A stretch of 64,000 nt of DNA. Origin: Owenia fusiformis (Eukaryota; Annelida; Polychaeta; Sabellida; Oweniidae). Shown piece by piece: positions 37,101-49,100 of this stretch; positions within the stretch are counted from its first letter, which is position 1, and every line of letters starts with the position of its first letter. The stretch lies in NCBI GenBank assembly GCA_903813345.2, contig CAIIXF020000011.1:17465754-17529753 (forward strand). Direction: 5' to 3'. Below the pieces are notes generated by a model. It was not told the origin of the DNA. It saw only the letters and a program-made list of their open reading frames with translations, and did not search any database. Both the position numbers and the translations under genes were made by a program.

Positions 37101-40100
37101 ATCCTTAAATTGAATCAGCTTACCTGTAAAGACTGCAACCTGTGCTCATATACAGATATAATCTCAGAGGCTCTTGCATCCTTAATATCCTTAAATTGAA
37201 TCAGCTTACCTGTAAAGACTGTAACCTGTGCTCATATACAGATATAATTTCAGAAGCTCTTGCATCCTTAATATCCTTAAATTAAACCAGCTTACCTGTA
37301 AAGACTGCAGCCTGTGCTCATATACAGATATAATCTCAGAAGCTCTTGCATCCTTAATATCCTTAAATTAAACCAGCTTACCTGTAAAGACTGCAGCCTG
37401 TGCTCATATACAGATATAATCTCAGAAGCTCTTGCATCCTTAATATCCTTAAATTAAATCAGCTTACCTGTAAAGACTGCAACCTGTGCTCATATACAGA
37501 TATAATCTCAGAAGCTCTTGCATCCTTAATATCCTTAAATTAAATCAGCTTACCTGTAAAGACTGCAACCTGTGCTCATATACAGATATAATCTCAGAAG
37601 CTCTTGCATCCTTAATATCCTTAAATTAAATCAGCTTACCTGTAAAGACTGCAACCTGTGCTCATATACAGATATAATCTCAGAAGCTCTTGCATCCTTA
37701 ATATCCTTAAATAAATTAAATCAGCTTACCTGTAAAGACTGCAACCTGTGCTCATATACAGATATAATCTCAGAAGCTCTTGCATCCTTAATATCCTTAA
37801 ATAAATTAAATCAGCTTACCTGTAAAGACTGCAACCTGTGCTCATACACAGATATAATCTCAGAAGCTTTTGCATCATTAATATCCTTAAATTAAATCAG
37901 CTTACCTGTAAAGACTGCAGCCTGTGCTCATATACAGATATAATCTCAGAGGCTCTTGCATCCTTAATATCCTTAAATTGAATCAGCTTACCTGTAAAGA
38001 CTGCAACCTGTGCTCATATACAGATATAATCTCAGAAGCTCTTGCATCCTTAATATCCTTAAATTAAATCAGCTTACCTGTAAAGATTGCAGCCTGTGCT
38101 CATATACAGATATAATCTCAGAGGCTCTTGCATCCTTAATATCCTTAAATTGAATCAGATTACCTGCAAAGATTGCAACCTGTGCTCATATACAGATATA
38201 ATCTCAGAAGCTCTTGCATCCTTAATATCCTTAAATTGAATCAGCTTACCTGTAAAGAATGCAGCCTGTGCTCATATACAGATATAATCTCAGAAGCTCT
38301 TGCATCCTTAATATCCTTAAATAAATTAAATCAGCTTACCTGTAAAGACTGCAACCTGTGCTCATATACAGATATAATCTCAGAGGCTCTTGCATCCTTA
38401 ATATCCTTAAATTGAATCAGCTTACCTGTAAAGACTGCAACCTGTGCTCATACACAGATATAATCTCAGAAGCTCTTGCATCCTAATATCCTTAAATTAA
38501 ATCAGCTTACCTGTAAAGACTGCAGCCTGTGCTCATATACAGATATAATCTCAGAGGCTCTTGCATCCTTAATATCCTTAAATTAAATCAGCTTACCTGT
38601 AAAGACTGCAGCCTGTGCTCATATACAGATATAATCTCAGAGGCTCTTGCATCCTTAATATCCTTAAATTGAATCAGATTACCTGCAAAGATTGCAACCT
38701 GTGCTCATATACAGATATAATCTCAGAGGCTCTTGCATCCTTAATATCCTTAAATTGAATCAGCTTACCTGTAAAGACTGCAACCTGTGCTCATATACAG
38801 ATATAATTTCAGAAGCTCTTGCATCTTTAATATCCAAGCCTGATTGCATCTTCTTGATGAGCAACTGAACAGACTCATCCTGGTCAACAGCTTGCCTTTT
38901 AGTTCCCCTTGAGCCTGGTTTAACAGTGGGCACATTCTCCTTGTTGAATGTAGAGGTCTTGGTAGGGGCAATGGGGGCAGAGTAGGGGGAGTCAGATAAC
39001 CCACTACTGTTTGTGTTCAATTGCTTTCTTTCCTGCCAGGATTGATGTTTACTACTGTTGTTGCTGGAGATTGCCTCTCCGAGACTAAAACAGAATGGCT
39101 ACATGTCATAGATATTTAAAAAACGTGTAACAAGCATGCAAGATCAATAGCTACATCAGGGGTTTATAGCAGCAGGCAACTTTCACTGATTGTTTTCACA
39201 AAATCGCCTGCTGTTTTTAGGGACTTTTCAATGTTAAATTTATGATTTTCATTAATTTTGCATGTTGTTTTCATTCATTTAGCCTGTTGTGAAAAATTCT
39301 AGTGAAACCCCTGTATATGTACACGGATATTTAAAAAAATTGTAACATGCATGCCAGAAATACCTTTTCACAATTTTTCAACAAAGAACAAAATCAAAAA
39401 CTTTGTGTACATAACTATAAAGGATTCCTCCTTTGGTGTGAATATTACATTGTTATTCAGATGTGATTTGTATATGTGATAAATTACAATTGTGACAAAG
39501 TTAAAATTAAAAAACAACAACTAAATATCACTTAACTCAATATCACTTAACTAAATATAACTTACGTGACAGTTTGAAACTCTTCAAGTTGAGAGGCTGA
39601 CATGACCAGTCGTAATGACCTTTGAACTCGTTGTCTGGAGTCTGAGGTCATTCCGAAAGCAAGAAACGGTACGAGGCGGTCATCTTGTAACAACTTTGCT
39701 AATGGGGATGCCATGTTGGGGTCTAGCTTTTTAAGGGTCAACATCAACTCTAGTGTACATAAGACAACATCTACACCTTTGCAGCTGGAAAATATTGAAG
39801 ATTTCATAATTTTAAGATAATTGGACCACAATATAGCACTATTTTGATGGAAAATGGTTCAATTGGCTGTTTTTAATGTTTTGAACCATGTATTTTCCAT
39901 CAAAATGTCAATTGGTAATTTAATAATTATTATTATTATAAGTATTATTGTGGTACCATGGTTACATTCATAAACAAGGCATTAACATCCAAAATGTCAC
40001 CACCTGCCATTTGTTACAGATGCCAAACTTCGAACGCCAAATGCCAACCATTGAACACCATCCACAAAAAAGTTGGAGACTATAACAATATGTCAACACT

Positions 40101-43100
40101 TCTGGTGGTCATATGATCAAAATGAAGAGCTTGCTCATGACTCATCAGTTGAAATTATACTACAATTCAATGTTTTCTGATTAGAAAATTTTAAGGGCAC
40201 CCAAATTGTAAATGATTGCTCAGGACTAAATATTCCTAAGTATTGTTAAATGAGACATAATAGGACCACTGTACAAAATCAAAATGAACAAGTATATTAT
40301 AAAATTAACTATTCTCGAGGCATGAAAGGTATGTTTACTCATATTACTAATACAGTGTGACCAGAAAAAAGTGGACCATTGTTTTTTCACTGCTCATACC
40401 ATTAAGGCTCCCTTATCTGTCAAAAGGCTGCCCAGAATTTTTAGATCACTGCTGAATATCATTCAGTGTTCATCGCAACAGCTTTTCCCGTGTCGTCTCC
40501 AAAGAAATAAGGCCCAATTATGCCAAGCCTTATGAGAACAACCCAAGCTGTATATTTTATAGATTGCAATGGCCTTTGAAGCACTGGATCTGGGGGTCAT
40601 TAACAGAAATTTAGTAAAGTCACGAATTCGTAAATCAATTGTTGTAACCATGGATATAAAGGCGTCACAGTTAGAGAACAATGGGTTTTACGAATTCTTA
40701 ACTTTATGAAGCTTCTGTTAATGGCCCCCTGGGGGAGCTGGACCCCAATAAACAATAAGATTTGAATTTAGGTGATTTTGTAATTTAGGGATTTAGGTGG
40801 AAATGGTCCACTTTTTTCTGGTAACCCTGTAATATGTGCAATATCCAGAAAGATTGGTTAAAACCTGTTAAAATGGAAGACCTAGTGTCATTACTTAGTG
40901 AACACCCTGTATATAACATGTTCAGTACAATCTGTTCTTTGAATACATCTTAACAAGTTTTGTTCTTGAGACATGAAATTTGGTATGTTTGTATTCATTA
41001 TTACATCCCCAATAATAAATATATAATATAAAACATAATATTTCTCTTTGGCACTTGTGCATCCATATTATATCTCTAATAACACCTTTTAACATCAGTA
41101 TGAACATCATTATATACCGTTTTCGCCGTAATGAGCGCCCAGGGCGCTTTTGAAATTGAAATTCCCATTGTAACCCATTACAAAGAGCGCCCATAAAAAA
41201 TTGTCTCGCCCAGGAATTTGTCTTGCCAAAAATGCCTTATTTGCAACGAAAGTGACAGCAAATTTTTACAATAATGATATGTATCGTTATTGGAGAGAAT
41301 ATGGTAAAGATCGCTAAAATAAAGCAAGAATCTAACTATATTGACAGTGACTGAAGAACTCCACAGCAGAGCCCCTCGAGGTGAAGGAATTGTTTTCGCG
41401 ATTATCTTCAATATTTCCACTATACACTGGTAGATATCGATCTAAAGTTATACCTTGTTTTTTAATTTGATGACAGATCATCATTTTTCGTGTATAAGTC
41501 GAGGAAGTCGTTAAGAAACGAGAAAGTTCACGACCTTGGCGATCGCTAAGTTAGTAAAATGTCGAAACAAATCTCTGAAACGTGATCATTTCCTTCATTC
41601 ATAATGGACTATTTTAAATAATATTAGCTTAGTATGATGTGGGAAGCACCCACTGATAGATATTCATCGGGAGGATGCATCGATTTACAAAATGCATCAT
41701 GTTTTCTGCATTTTAGTGTAAGTACTCTATTATCACCCACTATATTTCTTCGCAAATTTGACTTTTTCTAATATATTGGTTAATACTTGGTCATTCCTCA
41801 ATATTTCTTGAACTCTGTGAAGCAGGGTAGGCGCTTATTAGGGGTGGGCCCTTAATACGGATTTTATGGTATGTCTAATTTTTATATCCCAGAAATAGCT
41901 TTTAAAAGCTAGCAATGCGGTAACTTGAAATATACATGGAGAACTTTTACTAGTTCATTTGGGTTAAATTCATGGCCATGTATAATTATTATATAATCCG
42001 CATCAGAAATTGATCTCCATAATCTAACAAATGAAATGGATTTCTTCAATTGGATTTCAAAAAGCGGCAACACTTAATAAGACGGGTTTTAAGATGATTT
42101 GATCAGATTAAAGTTGCAGCATTGTATGGTACAATATTAGACATTGTTAGGTATGCCAAATTGATTGTTATAGCATATCATGAACCTTTTCCTAACATTA
42201 CACGATTAAACCACAGAGTTACGGATTGTTAAATATGAAACCACAAATGTCTAGATAGGTTCAAGATCAAGAAAATTTATTGAAAAGTCCAATCAGGCTG
42301 CATAAACAAACCAAGAATACCCCTGTAATGTATGTTCAATTATAAGATATTATTAATTCATAGATGTCGCTCATAAATTGAATCTTGGGAAAAAGCACAT
42401 GTGTGCCATATAAGGCAAAATATATATACCACCATTGATTTAGACTGAAATGATGTCTGTGTTTGTTATTGACAAAACTTGTATATATTAGGCCTCCAAA
42501 CTTAACAATGGCGACGAGGATGGTGGCAAAACAAGTAAGAACAGTATAACAACAACGCAATGTGTGATATAAAGTATAAATAGACTGTAAAGTGGAAAAA
42601 TTTGAACTTTAATTGAGACTTCAAAAATTCTGGAAAAAACAATTTTCAAAATGCCTATAGGAAAAATTGGTGAATTCAACAGTGAGTTGGAGCCATTCGA
42701 AAATTACATAGAAAGGATTGAACAATATTTCATAGCAAATGACATTGAACAAGATAAACGTAAGTGTGTTTTCCTAGCAGCTTGTGGTGCAAAAACGTAT
42801 GACACATTGAAAAACTTATGTCTGCCAAACAAAGTTTCTGATGAAACTTTTGATGATATTAGCACAAAATTAAAGTTACACTTCAAACCAGAACCTCTGC
42901 TAATCTTTGAAAGATACAAATTTGGGAAAAGGACTCGACAACCCAATGAAAAGATATCAAACTTTGTCATAGATTTGAAAAAATTATCTTCAACCTGCAA
43001 ATTTGGGACATTTTTAGAGGATGCATTGTGTATGCAATTTGTTGTTGGACTAAATATTCCAAAAGCACAGAATCGACTAATCCAAGAATCGGAACTTACA

Positions 43101-46100
43101 TTTGCTAAAGCTATATCTATAGCACAAGCAGAGGAAAGTGCAACTGCTTCCTGCAAAGAAATTGACACTGAAACATCAACAAATGCATCCGTGAACCAGA
43201 TTCATAAACTAACTTGCTGGAGATGTGGCGGCGACCATAAGGCAAATATATGCCGTTACCGTTCAACTACTTGTCATAAGTGCAGTGAACTTGGACATCT
43301 GAAATCCCGCTGTGATGACGTTAGAAAATGGCGTGAGGCTAGGAAAGGGAAACCTAAGCCAAAATTCCGTAGAAAAGTTCATCGACAGAATCTTCTCGAA
43401 GAGGACGATGGGTCAGATGATGGTCTCCCGACATACTGCATATATAGACTGGGAACGATGAATCCTGACAATGTCAACAATCATGGCGTACATGCATTAA
43501 AGGATCAGGTAACTCAGTACAATGTCTCAATGTTTGTAGATGATAAACCATGTAATTTTGAGCTAGACACAGCTGCATCAGTTTCTGTCATTGGTGAATC
43601 ATTGTATAGGTCCAAATTAGCCCACATTCCATTGAAACCTCCAAAAGTCAAGCTAAAATCCTATTGTGGTAACTTGTTGGATCTCTTGGGTGAAATTCAA
43701 GTCCCTGTAACTTACAACAATGTTACCAAGACACTGCCTTTGATAGTTGCTCAGGGTAATAAGCCTGCATTACTTGGAAGAAATTGGCTTTCTCAGATCA
43801 AATTAGACTGGGGGCAAATTTTTGCAGTGCAAGACAATACTAGACTTGACAACCTACTGACGAAATATCACAATGTTTTCTCTGAGGAAAGGGGTGACAT
43901 TCAAGGCTTTCAAGCTGAAGTTCAAATTCCAGAAAACTCAACTCCAATTTTCAAAAAAGCATATCCAGTTCCATACCCTATTCAAGACAAAGTTAAAGCT
44001 CAATTAGAGAAAGGGGTGGAGTCAGGAATCTTTAAGAAAGTTGAAAAAAGTTCATGGGCAAGTCCACAAGTAACAGTCATAAAAGAAAACGGGGGTCTTA
44101 GACTCTGTGGGGATTACAAGGTAACGGTCAATACAGTTTTAGAACCGGACCCGTACCCACTTCCGACTTTAGAACGATTGTTTTCACAGGTAAGTAACGC
44201 ACGTTACTATTCTAAAATTGATTTGGCGGATGCGTTTCAACAGCTAAGGCTTAGTGAAAAATCGAAGGAACTACTTACGGTCAATACTATGATTGGTCTG
44301 ATTCGATATGAACGCATGCCATACGGTATCAAAACCGCACCTCAAATTTTCCAATCCGTAATGGATGAAATCTTGCGAGATCTGGATGTTTGTTGTTACA
44401 TAGATGACATTCTAGTATATTCCGAGACGGAGGAGGAACACTATGGTAAGTTAGAGCAGGTTTTGCAACGGTTGAATAAACACAACGTTCGTGTGCGTAT
44501 CGCGAAATGCTCATTTCTCAAACCATCAGTAGAATATTTGGGACACGTATTGGATGGTGATGGAATCCATCCAAATAAGAAAAACATTGAGGCTCTTTTG
44601 AACGTGTCTACTCCCAGCAATGTTTCGGAACTCAAGGCTTTTCTAGGCATGATAAATTACTATGGGCGGTTCATTCAAAATCTCTCATCTGTGTTGTATC
44701 CATTGAACAACCTTTTGAGGAAAGATGTAAAATGGCGATGGGGAGATGAAGAAAAACTAGCCTTTGAATCTGCAAAAAATTCAGTCAAAGAAGACAGTTG
44801 TCTGACACCTTATGATCCGCAGAAACCAATCAAAGTTGCCGCAGACGCGTCCGGTGTAGGAATAGGCGCGGTCATTTCGCACATAATGGAGGATGGTAGT
44901 GAACGTCCGGTGCATTTCGCCTCGCGTAGTCTCAACAAAGCGGAGAAAAATTACGCGCAAATTGAGAAGGAGGCTCTATCTCTCATTTATGCAGTGAAGA
45001 AATTTCACATGTATATTTATGGGAAAAAGTTCACTTTAGTGACTGATCACAAACCTTTAGTCACAATTTTGGGTTCAAAAACAGGTATTCCTACTTTAGC
45101 GGCTGCACGAATGCAACGGTGGAGTCTCATTTTGTCCGCTTACGATTATAACGTCGAATATCGCAAATCTGCTGAGCATTCTAATGCTGACGGTTTAAGT
45201 CGTTTACCGGATATGTCCGCTAAAGCATGCGAAGAAGATGCAGAATTACCTCTGCACATGTTGTCGTTCACAGATCAGTTACCAATCACAGCGACTGATA
45301 TCAAAGAACGTACTCGGAAAAACCCAGTTTTGTCTAAGGTTTATGAATACACTCTCAATGGCTGGCCTAATCAGATAAATGACAATGAATTGAAACCGTA
45401 TTTCCGCCGAAGAAATGAGCTTTCCACAGACCAAGGATGCGTATTGTGGGGATTACGTGTTGTCATTCCACCCATTTATCGCGATCAATTACTCGCAGAA
45501 CTACACGAAGAGCATCATGGGATTGTACGTATGAAATCTCTTGCGCGATGCTATCTTTGGTGGCCAGGCCTTGACTCTCAGATAGAAGATATAGTACAAA
45601 GCTGTAACACCTGTCAGGCATCCAGAAATATGCCTGCAGAAGCACCATTAATGCCATGGTCTTTTCCCAGTCGGGTTTGGCAACGCGAACATATAGACTT
45701 TGCGGAGAAAGACAATGAGCGATTTCTGATACTCATCGATGCGTACTCAAAATGGATCGAAGTTTTTCCTATGCAAAGCACAACTGCTTCTAAAACAATT
45801 GATAAACTGCGGTCATGTTTCGCCCAGTTCGGTTTACCGGAACAGTGTGTCTCAGATAACGGTCCACAATTTACATCCGAGGAATTTCAGAAATTCATGT
45901 CTCATAATGGCATTAAGCACACATTTAGCCCTCCTTATCACCCAAGCACGAATGGCGCGGCTGAGCGGTCGGTACAAATCATCAAAAATGCTCTATTCAA
46001 ACATGTTCTTGACAAAAAGAAAGGTACGCTATCTCAGAGATTGGCAAATTTCCTGTTAATGTATCGGAATACACCACACTCAACTACAGGAGTTAGTCCA

Positions 46101-49100
46101 GCGGAATTGTTCCTAAAACGTCAGTTGCGTACTCGTTTCACTCTTTTGAAGCCAAATTTGTCCAACCGAGTTGAGAATAAACAACAAAGTCAAGCACTTC
46201 AAAAGAACCGTTCAATTGACCGATCATTTAAAATTCATGATCATGTACGTGTCAAAAATTTCCGTGGGGGGAAGGAGAAGTGGCTTTTGGGAGTTATTGT
46301 GAAAGTCTGTGGTCCTCGTACATATGTGGTAAAGGTGGGAAACAATTCACGTTTTGTTCATGTTGACCATCTAATAGGGGCTCAAGGGGAAAGTCAAACA
46401 AATGAATCCTCTGATCTCTTTGAAAACATGCCAGATATACAGACTGGACCAGACAAGCTTCAGACAAGTTCAGACAAACTACAAAGCCCATACAAACTAC
46501 CAAGTCCGGACAAACACCAAAGTTCAGACATACAAAGTCCTGACATAATTCATAGTCCTGACTTACAAAGACCAAGTGAGAAATCACAAAGAAAATCTAC
46601 AGGTATTACTCCAAGTAAAAATACACCTGTTTCTGTCACTCCTAGCAAGCAATTGCCAAGTGAAATTTCACAGGATACACAAGTGACAAGTCCAAAGAGC
46701 AAGCCAAAAGGTAACACATTGGATGTCCCTGTCTCTTTGCCTGATACCTCACCCCGGTATCCAACCAGGTCCCGAAAACCTCCCGATAGATTGAAGTTTT
46801 AAAGCAGCTTTATCTCAGCTCAGAAATAATGCTTTATTATCTTGTTTATGAGATTACTGAGTAAACTGCATCTGTACATGTATGTATTCCTGGAAATGAC
46901 AATATATCATAGTCAATGAGTAAATATTGACTAAATCAATATTAATGAAATGATATAGTTTTATTTAGAGAATTAACATATTGACTTTCTCTCATTTGAT
47001 TAAGTAAAGACAATCAATGCACTTTAAGACATTTAAAGGCTTCACTCCCATTTGAACTTTTGATGAAACAAGAAGTTTCATATAGGGGAGGAGAAGATGT
47101 AATGTATGTTCAATTATAAGATATTATTAATTCATAGATGTCGCTCATAAATTGAATCTTGGGAAAAAGCACATGTGTGCCATATAAGGCAAAATATATA
47201 TACCACCATTGATTTAGACTGAAATGATGTCTGTGTTTGTTATTGACAAAACTTGTATATATTAGGCCTCCAAACTTAACAACCCCCAAACCTATGATAC
47301 AACATACAGAAATGACAGTATTTGGACGCTCATATTGGGAAAAAGCCTGTTTCTCATAAAAAATTGTAAAAGAAGCAGGGGCCCATAGCGTAAATTAACC
47401 ACATGAACCCATTTTAAATAAATACAAGGCATTAACATGCAAAATGTCACCACCTGCCATTACAGATGCAAAACTCCAAACACCAACCACTGAACACCAT
47501 CCACAAAAATGCTTGGGACAAAAACAATATGTCACCACTTGTGGTGGTGATATAGTGAGTCATGACAAAAGTTACGATAAATGACATCTTTTGATTCATC
47601 TAAAAATTGTTGATGAATGGATGGACTGTTATCATAATACCAAAACATGGAATTTATTCAGACTTAACTAAAGTCATTCCAGAATTCAACTAACTAAGCA
47701 AATCATTACTAAGAAACAGCTCCAGTGGTAATGGATTGTGATAATGGTTTCTGATTGTTTCTTTGTATGTCAGATCATTGGAGTTTGTTACCTTATGAAT
47801 GGGTGTACTCTAGTTCATGCTTTTTTGGTCTTTTCATTTATAGGCGAGTGGGAGCAGGGTCAAATATGGAACTTTAATTAAGATTGACTGCAACCGCTCA
47901 AAACATGTTGTACTTTCATAATATTGATATGTAGATTCCAAATATGACAATGAAAAGTTTTGAAAAATGGCCCGTTACCATGGAAACGGATGCAAAGTGC
48001 CACGCCCACTTTTCATTAGCCATAAAGAATGATAAACACAATATTGGCCATAACTTTTTTAATTTTTAACTATTTTTAATGATATTGGTACCATATTGAA
48101 GGTAATAAAATGTCCCGTCACCCTATGTATTATTTAGTCGGTTTCAATTGTTCACCCGGCAATTATGACGTCATAATATCCTTAAATTCCCATTTTAAGG
48201 TATATTTAACGAATTGCTCCACATCAATGTCAATTAAATACCTTAGTGAATATTCTTATCAAATAAAATGAGATTATTTTTGTTCACGTTAATGTGCTCT
48301 TTCCAGTGATACCTTTGATGTTACATAACACTAATACACTTTTGTTCTAGAGCCTCTTAAACCCATGGCTACACTATGGTAAAATGCTGAATCCATATTT
48401 AATCGCATTTTACTACAATTTACTGATTCTCTGTGTGTGTATGTCTATGCCTGTTTGCTACCAAACCATTTAGACGTTAGAAAACAAAACGTGGCGCATA
48501 TGTCCAGTATAGTACCCCCCTCGAATATAAAGTGGTTAAGAACTTATGATGTCATCTTGTTGCCTAGCAACCACTTAGGAATGGATTAAAACGCCTTATT
48601 ATGGCCATTTTGCCATAGTTTCATCATTGTATAGGCACTAAAACATCTAGATATGGAGAAAGAATCACCCCTCAGCATTGACCCTACAGTATATCACTGT
48701 CTTTGTACACTGGTTATTGTGATGTCATCTGTGTTGCCTAGAAACCACATAGAAATGTTCTAAAGTTTGCCAAGTTCATTCAGTATTCTTCCATTTACTC
48801 ACAGGTTATGTTATCAAAACACTCATTTAAGATTAAGACACTAGTATTATAATCTAAGAAATACCAATGTGTGTGTTCAAAACGGGCACTCTGCAACAAA
48901 ATAAAATGTACCTGCCTAGGAACCACCTAAAAACGGTCAAAAGCTAATTTACAATTTATGCAACCACAAAACACATCTGAGCTTCATAAATACAATGTAC
49001 AGGGCATCAAATAAGTCAGTTTTCCATCCCCCATAATTTTTTAATTTAGAACTAACATAGGTTTATCAAAAATCATCTTAAGGGGAATTCAATTTGCTGA

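Larger units (their letters stand above)
39785..42318. other. CIP2A intron left of the retrotransposon
   Basis: No exons recognised. Contains a minus-strand GTCACCACC-family element, a Tc1/mariner-type MITE, a larger TAATGAGCGC-family element and plain AT-rich DNA. Confidence 0.6.
42319..47286 (+). mobile_element. Complete Ty3/Gypsy LTR retrotransposon
   Basis: Two 184-bp LTRs (42324-42507 and 47098-47281), TG...CA ends, read identical over their whole length. A 5-bp target duplication ACCCC flanks them (42319-42323 and 47282-47286). A TGG-initial primer-binding site follows the 5' LTR by one base (42509), and a polypurine tract AGGGGAGGAGAAGA precedes the 3' LTR. One long gag-pol frame lies between. 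It is inserted antisense to CIP2A in a 16.8-kb intron. Identical LTRs and an intact frame indicate a young, possibly still mobile, copy. Confidence 0.97.

Noticed and set aside
37572-38415. Plus-strand open frames with a repeated 28-residue peptide
   Set aside because: They are the antisense of the CIP2A exon array; the 86/90-bp period happens to leave a frame open on the + strand.
42704-43168. 154-codon minus-strand frame inside gag
   Set aside because: Shadow of the gag-pol frame.
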